The position numbers and the translations under genes are program-made. The notes under the pieces were generated by a model. The model was not told the origin of the DNA. It was given only the letters and a program-made list of their open reading frames with translations, and did no database searches. A stretch of 64,000 nucleotides of DNA from Lucinisca nassula (taxonomy: Eukaryota > Mollusca > Bivalvia > Lucinida > Lucinidae), in assembly GCA_963580285.1 (NCBI GenBank), contig OY757026.1:47299431-47363430 (forward strand). Reading direction: 5' to 3'. Each line of letters starts with the position of its first letter. Position 1 is the stretch's first letter. Below are positions 22,376 to 33,299 of the stretch, in pieces.

Positions 22376-22753
22376 AGAAAACACGCCTATACAAATACAT
22401 TGTTAACTTTGCCGCCGAAAAACAAAAAAAAAAAAACACACGAAAATTTTAAGATGAAAAATTGCGGTATTTTTTCTTATTTCTGCTCAAAATATAGATT
22501 GTTGGTACTCGTTAGAACCGCCTCATCGAGGCGGTTCTAAGGAGTACCAACACTTTTTCTTTTAGTGTAGAACTAAGAAAAATAGGTTTGGTTTAAACAT
22601 ATTTTATTCGTATTCTACAAGTACAATACAAAGCAAATATGACTGAAATCATACAAAAAGGGATTCAGAATAGGTTTACCCCTATAAACCCCAGTTTTAC
22701 TGTGAATGTGGGGTTCAAGGGGGTCAAAATCATATAGGCGTGTTTTCATGATG
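22376..22753 (+). mobile_element. Palindromic MITE (ACGCCTATA ends) with extra insert
   Basis: Ends AAAACACGCCTATACAAATA and ATATAGGCGTGTTTTCATGA. The hairpin core CGCCTCATCGAGGCGG is near-perfect (22480-22550). An extra 90-bp piece (22585-22675) containing AAACATATTTTATTCG resembles 25201-25310. Confidence 0.75.
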
Positions 22754-22756
22754 TTC

Positions 22757-22830
22757 TCATGAAATTGTATGTTGTCTGTACTAATTAGAATCGCATCGAT
22801 GAGGCAATTCTAAAGAGTACAAACAAACCC
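22757..22830 (+). repeat. Palindrome, TACTAATTAGAATCGC type
   Basis: Hairpin around GCATCGATGAGGC with arms TATGTTGTCTGTACTAATTA and a partial complement. Confidence 0.65.
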
Positions 22831-22835
22831 ATAAT

Positions 22836-23138
22836 TGTTGTATTGTGGTTTAACGGCCCAATCAACCCTATTTATGCCATTTTGAACCGGTCAGTGCACC
22901 TATCCACACTTTTACTGGACAGGCTTATACGTAAGCGGTTAGCCAGTACAGTGCACATTCTTTCGCCAGAAACTGAAAACTGCCCTTTTTTGAATCAGCG
23001 GAAGGGAGAGAATGACCGTAGAAAAGATTTCATGATCAATCTTCACGAAAGAATATTGGCGACCCGGGCAGGTATCGGCCCCGCATCCCCTCTGATCACC
23101 AGTCAGACGCACATCCGACTGAGCTATCGAGGCCGACT
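22836..23138 (-). mobile_element. SINE-C, nearly complete
   Basis: Minus-strand copy from the tail side TTGTATTGTGGTTTAACGGC to the tRNA-like head GAGCTATCGAGGCCG. A-box-like TAGCTCAGTCGG and B-box-like sequence are seen on the minus strand. Confidence 0.8.
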
Positions 23139-23633
23139 GCTCATATACACTGTACCTGTTCTAAAATTAACTGTACCTGAAAAAACACAACTAAGTTGTA
23201 AAAGTGGAAAAAGCTGATAAAAGTAAAGCAAGGATAACTCAAAACATATCTACATCTACAGATCATGACAAAAACACATGCAAAGTTTCAGAAGGGTTGG
23301 TAGGAGGTGTTGCACTCCACTCCAATAGTAAATGACCCTGGAAAGACTAAGTTTACAAAAAAAATAACAACAGATCTAGACGATAACCCAAAAGCACATG
23401 CACGGCTGCAGAATAAAATGTTGACGGAAAGACGAAGGACGAACGGAAAACTGACAGACAAACAAACGGACGGAAACTTGCACGCCTATATCTTCCTGCT
23501 AAAGCAGGTGCGACAAAAATGCTTAAAAATTGTAGGAATTTGTGTTGACTCAGTGCTCACGATATATTGAGAGATTTCAGCTTAGCTGCTTATGAGTTAC
23601 TAAGAGGAAGAAGGGTAGGCTTATGTTTTTCTT
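23139..23633. other. Intergenic with a decayed microsatellite-bearing repeat
   Basis: Contains ACAAACAAACGGACGGAAAC, reminiscent of the ACGG tract of tandem-core elements, but no terminus could be identified. The open frame at 23307-23570 overlaps this low-complexity tract and is not supported as a gene. Confidence 0.35.
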
Positions 23634-24040
23634 TCAAGGGTAGAAAAAAGTGAAAAGGGTAAAAATTATCTGGCAATAAATTCTTTCGTCCAACTGATAA
23701 AACCTTCCATTGTAGTTAACAGGGTAGTTAAACCTCGTCATAAATAGATTGTGATGGGTGATAATACCCCAACTATTTTGTTTGAATGGACAACTTACGA
23801 AATTAGCTCAGAGGCGGTGAAGCTAAAAGTAATTTGGAACAAACAATATCAATAGCAAACAACAATAATCAGGTGGTGTTTACAACCAAATAATTAGGTG
23901 TGATAATCAAATCAGTGAGAAATTCTAACGATTAATTTGATCAATACTTTTGGCGCGCGCTCTTTGAAATCATTGCGTGAATTCCTAATTGGACATTGTT
24001 AAACAATAAGTGTTATTTTGTTGTTTGCACGGCAAAAACA

Positions 24041-24049
24041 TATATATAT
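24041..24049 (+). promoter_or_regulatory. Possible TATA element, LU gene copy B
   Basis: TATATATAT followed by CTTTCTCTCTCC, equivalent to 3474-3483 in copy A. Confidence 0.25.
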
Positions 24050-24251
24050 CTTTCTCTCTCCATTGACAATATCGCATTCTACAAGACTCTTTGCGGTGCC
24101 AAATCTTGGGAAGACTTAATTATTTTCGATAGAATATTTATACTTCAAGAACGAAGATTATTTCTTTCATCATGGTAACCTTTTTTATGTTTGTCATTTC
24201 TTTCTTTTCTTTCTTTTCTTTCTTTCAATCTGTTTGTATCACCAAATGTAA

Positions 24252-24549
24252 CACCCCGCCCGCTGGGGCTTGAAGAAATGAATGGGCTGCATGATACTTC
24301 CACGCAGAGCTGAATCTGACCGCAAACGAGTACTGGTAAACCGCTTAAGGGATCTAAGCCTGCCCAGGCAAAGAGGTGCGAGTCAGACCATCCGTGCTTA
24401 TAAACCCTATTGTTTTCATTGGGCGACAGGGCTTGAAAAGTCATTTCATCTCAAGTTCGGGAAAAAGTCCCACAAAATTGGAAGCAACGTCTCCAAAATG
24501 ACCTTTATAGTGTTGACGGGGACGTAAAACATCAAATCAAACAAACATA
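24252..24549 (+). mobile_element. SINE-B
   Basis: Head CCCGCCCGCTGGGGCTTG, tail CATCAAATCAAACAAACA. Inserted only in copy B, next to a CTTT-rich tract (24195-24232). Confidence 0.8.
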
Positions 24550-24605
24550 TCACCAAATGTAATGTTTAGCTTTAGGCATGCTTTTTTTCGAAGACAAACA
24601 TAAAC

Positions 24606-25086
24606 ATGTCCGTGTAATGAACACCCTTCTAATCTCCACCTTATCGTGGAGATTTATCATGAAATCTTTTCTACGGTCATTCTCTACCTTCCGCTGATTC
24701 AAGAAGGGCAGTTGTCAGTTTCTGCACTGCACGGGTTAACCGCTTACGTATAAGCTTGCCCAGGAAATGTGTGTAACTGACCGGCTCAAAAATGATCTAA
24801 ATAGTGTGGACCCGGCCGTTAAACTCCAATACAAACAAACAAACAAATCTCCACCTTATATAGACAAATTGGGGTTTACGGGATATACATTATTTTTCTC
24901 ATTCCTGCTCTAAGACATAGGTCTAGGGTACTCGTTAGAACCGCCTCAATGAGACGGTTCTAACGAGCACACACAATCTATATTTTCAGTATAAATAAGA
25001 AAAAAAAAGTCATGGATTTTCTTCAGAAAATAGCCATTTTGAAAATGGGAAAAAGCACTATGTCGCACGAGTCTGATACCGTAATG
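24606..25086 (+). mobile_element. Palindromic MITE carrying a nested SINE-C (24652-24846)
   Basis: It corresponds to 3774-4043 of copy A. A head-truncated SINE-C (CTACGGTCATTCTCTACCTT to CCAATACAAACAAACAAACA) has entered its left part. The flanking words AATCTCCACCTTAT (24632-24645) and AAATCTCCACCTTATAT (24847-24862) look like a target duplication. The hairpin GAACCGCCTCAATGAGACGG is intact. Confidence 0.75.
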
Positions 25087-25351
25087 CTATGTCTTTTTTC
25101 AAGGCTTCCCCCGTGTCATTTAGTAGAAGACCATCATTGGAACTGTTCAATTATACATTTAAACAGACAAAAAGGTGGTCTGAATAGAGGGATTTTATTG
25201 GTTTAAACTTTATTTCTTTGTATAATACATACATCTTTTACACAGATAATGTTGACAACGAATACAAGTATCATACAAAGGGATTCAGAAAAAAGTCAGG
25301 GATTTTTTTTGTATACAATAATTGTATATGTTATTATATTGTCAATTTCAG

Positions 25352-25454
25352 GTAGCAAATATACAGCTGATATTCGTAGTTGCTGTTTCGTCAGAGATTC
25401 TAACCCGGACTGAAAGTTTTAGAATCACCAAGCCACACTATCAAACAGAAAATG
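25352..25454 (+). CDS. LU-domain gene copy B, exon with hydrophobic leader
   Basis: 103 nt with the same splice sites as 4194-4296 (TTTCAG acceptor, GTACGT donor). It encodes VANIQLIFVVAVSSE and then a stretch ending HYQTEN. Substitutions against copy A are mostly silent or conservative (I/V, A/S, R/E) with no indel, as expected for a kept coding exon. The start Met is again not in this exon. Confidence 0.75.
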
Positions 25455-25695
25455 GTACGTCGTTTTACTGACTTTTAAGTTTGTTTGTTTGAATTGAGGT
25501 TTAACACCCTCCTTAACACAATTAGGTCATTTTTGAGATGCTGCTTCCAATTTGCTCCCTAAAAGAAGCCAATTCTTTCCTTTAAGAGTGATCTTGTGAT
25601 GAAAGAAAAAATATATTATGTTATCTGACATGTGTTTTAACGCAGACACATCCGTATGTTGCGACTTGTTTTCGTTCGTTCGTTCTTCTTCTTTC

Positions 25696-26026
25696 CGGCC
25701 CCGATAGCTCAGTTGGTAGAGTGTCCGCTCCGGGGAACGGGAGGTCTGGGGTTCGACCCCGGGCCGCGACATACCAAAGTCGTTAAAAATGGTACTAGCT
25801 GCTCCTCGTTTGGCACTCAGATTTACGGGGTAGAGCTAGGACTGGTCGATCCAGTGTCAGGATAATGTGACTGGGTGTGGTATCATGTAATGTGTCTGGG
25901 ACATGATACTTCAGTGAGGCAGCACTATAAACGTGAGCATTGAGCTCCCTGTCGCAACCAGACACCGTCGTGATATGACTGAAAAATTGTTGAAAGCGAC
26001 GTTAAACCCGAATTCACACACACACA
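25696..26026 (+). mobile_element. tRNA-derived SINE (SINE-D)
   Basis: The head CCCCGATAGCTCAGTTGGTA has an A-box and GGGGTTCGACCCCGG a B-box, as in a tRNA; the body is about 330 bp. The tail GCGACGTTAAACCCGAATTC leads into ACACACAC. It is in intron 1 of copy B only. The head resembles a tRNA closely, but the attached body and second copy (46889-47258) show it is a SINE, not a tRNA gene. Confidence 0.85.
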
Positions 26027-26275
26027 CTCTTCTTCTTTCCTTTTCTTTTATTCTACGCCACTGATAGCAAACATATTTTGACAACTTTGCTTTTTCTAAA
26101 AGTTTATTTATTCCGCGTGATTGTAAATAAAATTAAATTGAAATAAAATGACCCGGGAATAGACATGATTTTTTTAAATATGTTGTGCGGACAAGTTATT
26201 ATCTTGTACGCACAACATAATTTATCTTGAGCGCAAAACATTTTATCTGTTTCAGCTCTGCGTGGAAGCCCAATC

Positions 26276-27214
26276 TATACTCAGTCCAAAAAGTTCCTAT
26301 ACCTAAAATTGCTTCTGTTACTATAGCTACTTAGATAAAATCTACACAAAGTTTGTTATGTTTTGATAAGAAGACTCATTTTTCCGTGCAAAAGCACCAT
26401 TCGTTTTTGTTTTCGTAAACACATCATCGTAGACTATTGCTTTAAGCACCCAAGGGGTCACTGTGTCATTTTCGCAGAGAAAATCTTTAAAACATGCAAT
26501 GATTTAACATCACACAATTTCCCTGTACCCTACATTTCTAAAATTTGATACATGTGACATTTCTTTAGATCCCATTTGCGTCTATTCGCAAAAGATTTGG
26601 AACTTTAGTTGCATCAGCTACGAGAAACAGGCTATCACATATTGACCTCCAATTCCAAGAAGTTGTGTGCAAATGCTGCTTTGAATGGGAACTCCATAGA
26701 AAATCACAATCGATAGTGCTACATGGTACATGAATTTTCTGTTTTGTTTTTTTTACCATCATGATGATAAGCAATGGTGGACACAAAGCGTTTTTTTGAA
26801 AAATTGCAAAGATTTATTGACAGGAATAAAAATTACAGCAGTTCGAAAATTGCTATATTTTTAATTGCAAGGGAGATAATTTGAGAATTTCACAAATTAA
26901 AACCTCGCTTATAATGCGAGATCATGAGATATTGTAAAAGTAAAGTGTTATCCGATGTTCAGAGAATTCTGTCTTCCATCTTAGACAAAAAAGAACTTTC
27001 TGCGCATGCGCAATGTCCATTTTCTACCAAAATCTTTCTAGGCACATATTGGAAGACAACTCTGGAGCAGAAAGGTATGGACAAATGCAAGTTATGGCAT
27101 TCTCTAGCTAAACGTCCGATTTAAATGTCTACAGCCAAATTTGGCTCAATAGCTGCCAGATGTCTAGTGAGTTTCACCCGAAAGTTGGTATAGTTACTTT
27201 TTTGACTAAGTATA
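26276..27214 (+). mobile_element. TIR element, copy 2 (939 bp)
   Basis: Ends TATACTCAGTCCAAAAAGTT and TTTTTTGACTAAGTATA. It closely matches 15311-16246 and is inserted in intron 1 of LU copy B, absent from copy A. The 66-codon frame is at 26924-27124. Confidence 0.8.
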
Positions 27215-27359
27215 TTTCATTTCTATTGGGCGAGCAGTTCAATCTATTTCTGAAGGCCTCGATTGGGGCGGGGCGGTAAAATGCTAGGTTATGCCACTTA
27301 TATTTCAAAAGAAAGGCGACTATCCATAATATCATTGTTAAAATGTATTTCTTTTTCAG

Positions 27360-27440
27360 CGCTGACATGCTATACCTGCCCTAACAATGAGAATAATGAG
27401 GAATGTAACAGATGGGCTCCTGACAAATTTTGTCCTTTAG
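27360..27440 (+). CDS. LU-domain gene copy B, exon for the first part of the three-finger domain
   Basis: 81 nt, acceptor TTCTTTTTCAG, donor GTAGGT, phase 1 to 1. It encodes ALTCYTCPNNENNEECNRWA and PDKFCPL, with cysteines 1 to 4 in the same places as copy A. The preceding intron differs strongly from copy A because of the SINE and TIR insertions, yet the exon keeps its length and frame. Confidence 0.85.
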
Positions 27441-27511
27441 GTAGGTATTTCGATCTTAGTTATAAAACATCAAAACTTATACCGTTTTTCAGAGAGGCAA
27501 GTTCGAATTAT

Positions 27512-27705
27512 TATGTCGATTTCTCGAGTTAATGTCGAAATTTTGAGTTATGTCGAGTTATTAAGTCTAAATTTCGAGATATTAACTCAAAATTTCATGT
27601 TATGTCAAAATTTCGAGATACTAGGTCAAAATTTTGAGTTATTTCGAAATTTCGAGATAGTATGTCGAAATTTTGAAATACTTAGTCGAAATCTCGAGAT
27701 ACCTA
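27512..27705 (+). repeat. AT-rich minisatellite, unit about 22 bp
   Basis: Variants of TCGAAATTTCGAGATACTAA, alternating with TTGAGTTATGTCGA. Many TCGAAATTTCGA half-palindromes are present. Found only in intron 2 of copy B. Confidence 0.75.
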
Positions 27706-28195
27706 TCAAAAGAAATAAAAGTATACCTGGCCCTAATGCTCGGCTTCTGCAGGCCTGAGTGAGCATGAAATTTATCCGGCACATGTGAATGCCAATTACA
27801 AAATTTTTGAACAGAACATGTCAAACGCCGCTGATCTGAGCATGGAAATTTTATGAACTGGAAATAAATAATGTTCAATTTAGCTGAGCATGATAGATTA
27901 CAACCTAAAGGACTGGTTGTAAATCGTTTAACTGTATTTCTCAATATACAGCTTCCAGGGCGCGAACATCGATTGTTCGTTATAATAATACTACGGCTGT
28001 TTCTAACCCCAGCAGACACGCGACGCAGTTGTGACGTCACATGATCAACGTCGGTACAACGACAAGACGTTTATGCAACGTCACATCTACGTCGGTGCAC
28101 CGACGTTGATTTGACGTTGCCCTAGCGACATGTTTTCCTGCTGGGACTCATTCTTAAGGCCCCTGGGAATTATTTCAGTAGCTGTAGATATTAAT

Positions 28196-28448
28196 GCATT
28201 TGAGAAATTTTTCTTATTTCGTCTTGAAAATGTATGTTTTTGTGTGCTCGTTAGAATTGCCTCGATGAGGCGATTTTAACGAGTACACACAATATACATG
28301 TACCTTTTAAAGAAAATCGAATGATATTCCTATTAAGCTGGCTGACATGACGTATAATTCACCCTCAGTAACTCGAACTACTCGTATCTCGAACAAAAAC
28401 TCGTGGTCCCAAAGGTGCACGAGCCATTGAAGTTCGACTGTACCAACA
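28196..28448 (+). repeat. Palindrome plus pogo-like end
   Basis: Hairpin with core TTAGAATTGCCTCGATGAGG and arms ATGTATGTTTTTGTGTGCTC / GAGTACACACAATATACATG. It is followed by the terminal sequence CCATTGAAGTTCGACTGTA shared with 44775-45121 and 57545-57830. It looks like a left-truncated hairpin-bearing element. Confidence 0.7.
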
Positions 28449-28883
28449 TTATGTTCTTAATACTTTATAAACGTCCCACTTTATCAAACTCCCATATGAT
28501 AATCGAATCGTCTAAGTTATGGCTTGGAATAGGCCCGCGTGTCAGGTTGGTTCGTTTGTAATAAGTTTAGTGGTCAAGGCATCGACAGACCTGGTGCCGA
28601 GGTTATAAAACTTTTTCATGCTCAACTCACCTGAGCATGAAATTTGTCATGCTCACAAATCTTAAAATGCAAACAAATGATACATCTTTTTCCTGCTCAG
28701 ATCAGCAAAGAATGTTGTTTGTACTGCTTACAATTGTTGGCATTTTAAAATTTATGAGCAGATCCTGTTTTGTATAGAAACAGTGTAGACCCTGACCTGT
28801 CGCCGCGTTCTGACCCTTAAATTCCTGCATTGTAAGCAAATAATGTAGACCCTGATCAGACACTGCCTTCTGACCCTTTAATT

Positions 28884-29117
28884 TTTTTTTTTTTTTTTGA
28901 TTTGGGTTTTACGGCCCTTTCAAGATTATTTCACTCATATCGAGCCGATCGTTAATCAGAGGTGGGCGAAAACCGGAGTACCCGGAGAAAAACCACCTGA
29001 CCTTCCGTTGCAGAACTTGGCGTCTCACACGTGGCCCGAGCGAGGCTCGAACCTACGGCGGTGAGAGACCTAATGACTAAGAGTCAGCGCTCTTATCCAC
29101 TAGGCCACGGAGGCCCG
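28884..29117 (-). mobile_element. SINE-A with clear target duplication
   Basis: Minus-strand copy with a T-run at the tail side and head GGCCTCCGTGGCCTAG on the minus strand. The 15-bp duplication TCTGACCCTTTAATT flanks it (28869-28883 and 29118-29132). Inserted only in copy B. Confidence 0.9.
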
Positions 29118-29510
29118 TCTGACCCTTTAATTGCTGTATTGTAAGCAAACAGTGTAGACGCTGATCAGACGCCGAGTTCTGCGGCGTCTAACCTTGGTCT
29201 ACACCAACATATGATTCCAGTCAGGTTTTACAGATAACTCTTTCACGCAACACTGGGGCATCACAACGATCATAATAACGCGGCCTTTTCCTTAAAGTAA
29301 GCGTTACCTGGATTTCCTACAAACCAGTGATAGTCACGTGGACATCAGCACTGAAGAGTCCCTATGCTTAGACTGACAAACTATAGACACAAAATGATTA
29401 TACTTTAAGTAAAGAGATGAAGATACATTTCAGAAGCCCCGGTGTGCGGCGTATGATCTAAGTCCACACTGTTTGCTAATCCAATGACAATGTCACAGTA
29501 ATCTTTACAG

Positions 29511-29662
29511 GCCATACAGTGTGCGAGACTGTCCATCGTTTTCACCATCACTCGGGGAAAAGTGTGTTAGTAGAGAAGAGATGTGTCAGACCTACAGAGT
29601 GTACTGTTGATTCCATTGGTTGCCTCAAACTTCACAAGAAACACCACAAACACCACCTCATG
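29511..29662 (+). CDS. LU-domain gene copy B, exon with the His/Lys-rich loop
   Basis: 152 nt, acceptor ATCTTTACAG, donor GTGAGT, phase 1 to 0. It encodes GHTVCETVHRFHHHSGKS, LVEKRCVRPTECTVDSIGC and LKLHKKHHKHHLM. All four cysteines are kept. The loop has lost its first histidine and arginine relative to copy A (HKRHKK to LKLHKK) but keeps five histidines. One more histidine (HHH) lies in the second finger. Confidence 0.85.
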
Positions 29663-29711
29663 GTGAGTAGAATATAAACTGAGCTTATGATAAAACTAAC
29701 CAAAGTCATTG

Positions 29712-29996
29712 TTTGTGAACGTATCCGTCAACACTGCATAGGTCATTTTGGAGACGTTGCTTCCAATTTTGTGGGACTTTTACCCGACATTGAGATGAAA
29801 TGAAATCACAAGCCCTGCCGCCCAATGAAACCAATAGGGTTTATCAGCATGGACGGGCCGACTCGCACCGCTTTGCCTGGGCAGGCATAGATCATGTAAG
29901 CGGTTTACCAGTACTCGTGTGCGGGTCGGTTTCAGCTCTGCGTGGAAGCATTATGCAGCCCACATATTTCTTCAAGCCCCGATGGGCGGGGGCCGC
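29712..29996 (-). mobile_element. SINE-B
   Basis: GTATCCGTCAACACTGCATA to CCCCGATGGGCGGGGGCC. It is followed after the short repeat TATGGTGAGTAGAATATAAA (also at 29658-29680) by another SINE-B, so the exon-3 donor region has been partly duplicated with it. Confidence 0.8.
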
Positions 29997-30047
29997 TTAT
30001 GGTGAGTAGAATATAAACTAAGCTTATTATAAAACTAACCAAAGTCA

Positions 30048-30334
30048 TTGTTTGTTTGTTGAGGTTTAACGTACCCATCAACAGTATTTAGGTCATTTTG
30101 GAGACGTTGCTTCCAATTTTGTGGGACTTTTACCCGACATTGAGATGAACTGACATCTCAAGCCCTGCCGCCCTAGGAAACCGATAGGGTTTATATGCAT
30201 GGATGGTCCGACTTTACCTGGGCAGGCTTAGAGTTTCTAAGCTGTTTACCAGTACTAAGCAGCCGGTTTCAGCTCTGCATGGAAGCACCATGCAGCCCGA
30301 TCTATTTCTCCTAGCCCCGATGGGCGGGGGCCAA
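30048..30334 (-). mobile_element. SINE-B, second of a tandem pair
   Basis: Corresponds to the single SINE-B of copy A (7928-8196). The preceding copy is extra. Confidence 0.8.
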
Positions 30335-30394
30335 ATAACCAAAGTCATGGCAAGCTGTTAAATAATAACTTACAGATGTCTTGTATATTTAGTG

Positions 30395-30520
30395 TTTTGT
30401 CTTCTGACCCTTTCAAGATTTTTTCGATTATTTAGAGCCTGAATCTAATCAGAGGTGGGCAAAAATCGGAGTACCCGAAGAAATCCACTCGAGGCGCCTA
30501 TCTGCAACATAAGTGTGGAA
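30395..30520 (-). mobile_element. SINE-A fragment
   Basis: Equivalent of 8268-8392: CCTTTCAAGATTTTTTCG, GAGGTGGGCAAAAATCGG. Confidence 0.65.
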
Positions 30521-30957
30521 ACTATAACTAATTTTCATAAACCAAACGTCATTTACTTTTACGATATTCATACAAGAAATCAACCGTATTTAAATATGCT
30601 GCATAGCTGTCCTTTTTAACGACACATCAATCTTTTTGTGTCGTCTCCCAGAGAAAGGGAGACAAGGGATAGAAGAGATAGTAAAGGAGATGAAAGTAAG
30701 CGACAGTAAAGAAAGAGGTAAATGAATGGAAGTGCAGAAACAGAAGAAATAACAACGTCAGATGGACGCCCCACTGACGCAAGATACACGTCACCTTTGA
30801 CTCACCCAACCACCGCTTTACATGTACCTGCCCTTTGATAATAAACTACTTCATAGAGCCAATGAAGGGGTACCCAAACTGGTTTGAGCCTGTACTGAGC
30901 GCAAATGTTCCGAGGTCATTTTTCGCTTGACGTATATATATATATATATATATATGG

Positions 30958-31175
30958 GCCGGGGCACAGCATTTCCTACAATTTTCATGTGCGCCCAGCG
31001 AAGAATCAGATCAGCCTGCACGTCCATATAGTCTGACCAGAAGCTTCTCTTGCTGCATGAAGAAGCATTGCTTAGAGCGCACAACGAAGACTCTGATCAG
31101 ACTGCGCGGATGCGCAGGCTGATCTAAGTCTGCGCTGGGCGTGCATGTAAAGTGTAGGAAATGCTGTGCCCCGGC
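30958..31175 (+). mobile_element. 218-bp MITE with perfect 23-bp TIRs
   Basis: GCCGGGGCACAGCATTTCCT then ACA (30958-30980) is exactly complementary to 31153-31175. A (TA)n tract of about 23 bp lies directly to its left. The interior contains the GACTGCGCGGATGCGCAGGC palindrome also found in elements with other TIRs. Only in copy B. Confidence 0.9.
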
Positions 31176-31213
31176 TAATATATAACGGTAGGGTTTACTG
31201 TGTCTTGCTTTAA

Positions 31214-31442
31214 GGGGAATGGGAACACCTGGCAGATTTTCCCGCCATTTTTCAAAGGGAGACAACTTTCGGAACTTCCAGTTCGCTTTTCTACAAGCCC
31301 CATCTCACTGAAAAAGTGGTCTACTCTTAAAGGAAAGAATTTACTCTTACAGGAAAGAGGAGCAAAGAGTTGACCCCTATTGACATGGGAGACAAAAATA
31401 CTTTTGCAAGAGTTGCTTCCCATGCAGGTTTTCCCACTCCCC
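31214..31442 (+). mobile_element. 229-bp MITE flanked by TTAA
   Basis: TTAA at 31210-31213 and 31443-31446. Ends GGGGAATGGGAA and TTCCCACTCCCC are inverted repeats with one mismatch. A relative in the other orientation is at 37355-37567, also between TTAA. A piggyBac-type target is inferred. Confidence 0.75.
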
Positions 31443-31602
31443 TTAAGTTTGTGCTTTCTACCCTTTGGTGCCTTGGCTGGAGGTTGAGAGGAAATTGTCT
31501 CGATTCCTCAAAATTGTCGTAACTTCTATTTTAAATAGGTGTGTATGTAACAAGCTTTCAGGGTAATGTGATCAAAATAAACAAATGTTATTTTGTTTTC
31601 AG

Positions 31603-31779
31603 GAATGTCGTTCCTGCTGTACAGACTCCTACTGTAACAGAGATGTACCCTACAACATGACGACAGTACTAGAACTCTCGTTATCTATGTTTCCCACAGA
31701 AACCAACTCAGCAACATCACGTGACAGCATCTGGCCAATCACAGTCCTGGTTATAGCTACATGGATTATTATCACGTGA
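31603..31779 (+). CDS. LU-domain gene copy B, last exon with GPI-anchor-type C-terminus
   Basis: 177 nt, acceptor TTTTGTTTTCAG, stop TGA 31777-31779. It encodes ECRSCCTDSYCNRDVPYNMT, a Ser/Thr linker and the tail IWPITVLVIATWIIIT. About ten base changes separate it from copy A, some silent and the rest conservative (F/L, D/E, A/V, V/I, S/A). There is no frameshift or stop, so both copies look functional. Confidence 0.85.
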   Translation, partial: ECRSCCTDSYCNRDVPYNMTTVLELSLSMFPTETNSATSRDSIWPITVLVIATWIIIT

Positions 31780-32003
31780 CCAGGAAGAACGCGCTCATTG
31801 GCAGATAGTCTCCAACCAATCAGTATGGTTGGTAAGAGGAAGCGCTCTGTAAAACAGAAATGCTATCTTTGATAGAGCAATGAATGTTCTTGATACGTTG
31901 AACGTCGCAATGAAGTAAAACTTCAGTGGCTCAGACACCGGTGGCTCGTTTACTATGGTTCTCTCGAACTCACTTTTAAGACCGCTTTTGAGAGAATTCT
32001 TCA

Positions 32004-32277
32004 CATTACGAAACACACCTATACAAATACATTGTAAATTTTACCACCGAAAGATGAAAATTTTCCGATGGAAAATTCGATATTTTGCTAATTTCTGCTA
32101 AAAATCATAGATTGTGGATACTCGTTAGAACCGCCTCGAGGCGGTGCTAACGAGCACCCACAATCTATGTTTTTTAGCAGAAATAAGAAAATAATGTATA
32201 CCGCTGCACATCCCAATTTTACTATATAAAAGTGGGTTTTAAGGGGGTCATATTTATATAGGCGTGTTTTCGTGATG
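32004..32277 (+). mobile_element. Palindromic MITE, equivalent of 9139-9420
   Basis: Hairpin GATACTCGTTAGAACCGCCT and complement with arms AATCATAGATTGTGG. Right end ATATAGGCGTGTTTTCGTGA. Confidence 0.75.
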
Positions 32278-32569
32278 ACATAGGAAAGTAAGTTTGTTTA
32301 TTACCTTGAACAGGCATGTTGTATGTACTCATTAGAATCGTCTCTATGATTGTAGCTGGGCAGGTCAATTAGAGTCTAAATTTGTCTATACTATAGTCAC
32401 AAGTCCAAGAAAACATTCGAACTCGCTTTTAAGACCGCATTTGAGAGAATTCTTCGTACAGAAGGGAAGTTTGTATGTTACCTTGAACAGGTATGTTGTG
32501 TGTACTCATTAGAATCGCCTCTATGATTGAAGCTGAGCTGGTCAATTTCAGTCTAAACTGAGCCGGCGC

Positions 32570-32797
32570 ATGAAAAGAACCTACAATAAGACCCATGCTA
32601 TGGTCGAAGACCCAGTGCAGCCGACTGGTCAGGTCAGCCTGGTCGGAGCATTCTCTTGTTGCCCTATGAATAGCCTAGAGGCTATAGAAGGCTCATGCGA
32701 TCAGCGAAGACTCTGACCAGACTGCGTGGATGCGCAGGCTGGTCTGAGTCTTAGCTGGTTGCACATGCCTTATTGTAGATTTTATCATGCGCTGGAT
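32570..32797 (+). mobile_element. TIR element GAGCCGGCGCATGA, equivalent of 9519-9733
   Basis: Keeps the central palindrome GACTGCGTGGATGCGCAGGC that copy A has partly lost. Right end ATCATGCGCTGGATC. Confidence 0.75.
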
Positions 32798-32944
32798 CAA
32801 TTGGTCTATACTAGTCACAAGTCCAAGAAAACACTTTTTTCTCGTGACGGAGGTCTCACGTGATTGTATGTTGATTTAAAATATAGTGCTTTATATGAAT
32901 TATTTCATAAATTCTGTTTTTGTTCCATTTTCTGAATTGAAATT

Positions 32945-32950
32945 AATAAA
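32945..32950 (+). terminator. Possible poly(A) signal, LU gene copy B
   Basis: AATAAA aligned with 9893-9898 in copy A. Confidence 0.35.
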
Positions 32951-33004
32951 ATGGTTTAAAGATTTAATAAACCAGTCTTATTTCCCTTTCATATGCTGTG
33001 TTTC

Positions 33005-33299
33005 TTTGTTTGTTTGTATTTTAGTTTAACGGCTCAGTCAACACTATTTAGGTAATTTTTCAGCCAGCCAGTTTACCTATCTACACTTTTCCTGGGTAGG
33101 CTTATACGTAAGCGTTTAACCAGTACAGTGCACATTCTTTCGCCAGAAACTGACAACTGCTCTTCTTGAACCAGCGGAAGGGAGAGAATGACCGTAGAAA
33201 AGATTTGTTGAGAATGTTGCCGACCCCGGCAGGTATCGAACCCGCGTCCTCCTGATCACTAGTCAGACGCGCATCCGACTGAGCTACCGATGCCGGCTA
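33005..33299 (-). mobile_element. SINE-C, full length, inserted after the duplication
   Basis: Runs from the tail TTTGTTTGTTTGTATT to the head GAGCTACCGATGCCGGC (minus-strand tRNA-like start). ATATGCTGTGTTT and ATATGTGATGTTT flank it, and copy A has the uninterrupted site near 9935. Confidence 0.85.

Noticed and set aside
25700..25772. tRNA gene candidate (GATAGCTCAGTTGGTAGAG ... GGTTCGACCCC)
   Set aside because: A- and B-box are good, but the sequence continues into a 330-bp body repeated at 46889-47258 with a microsatellite tail, so it is a SINE head.
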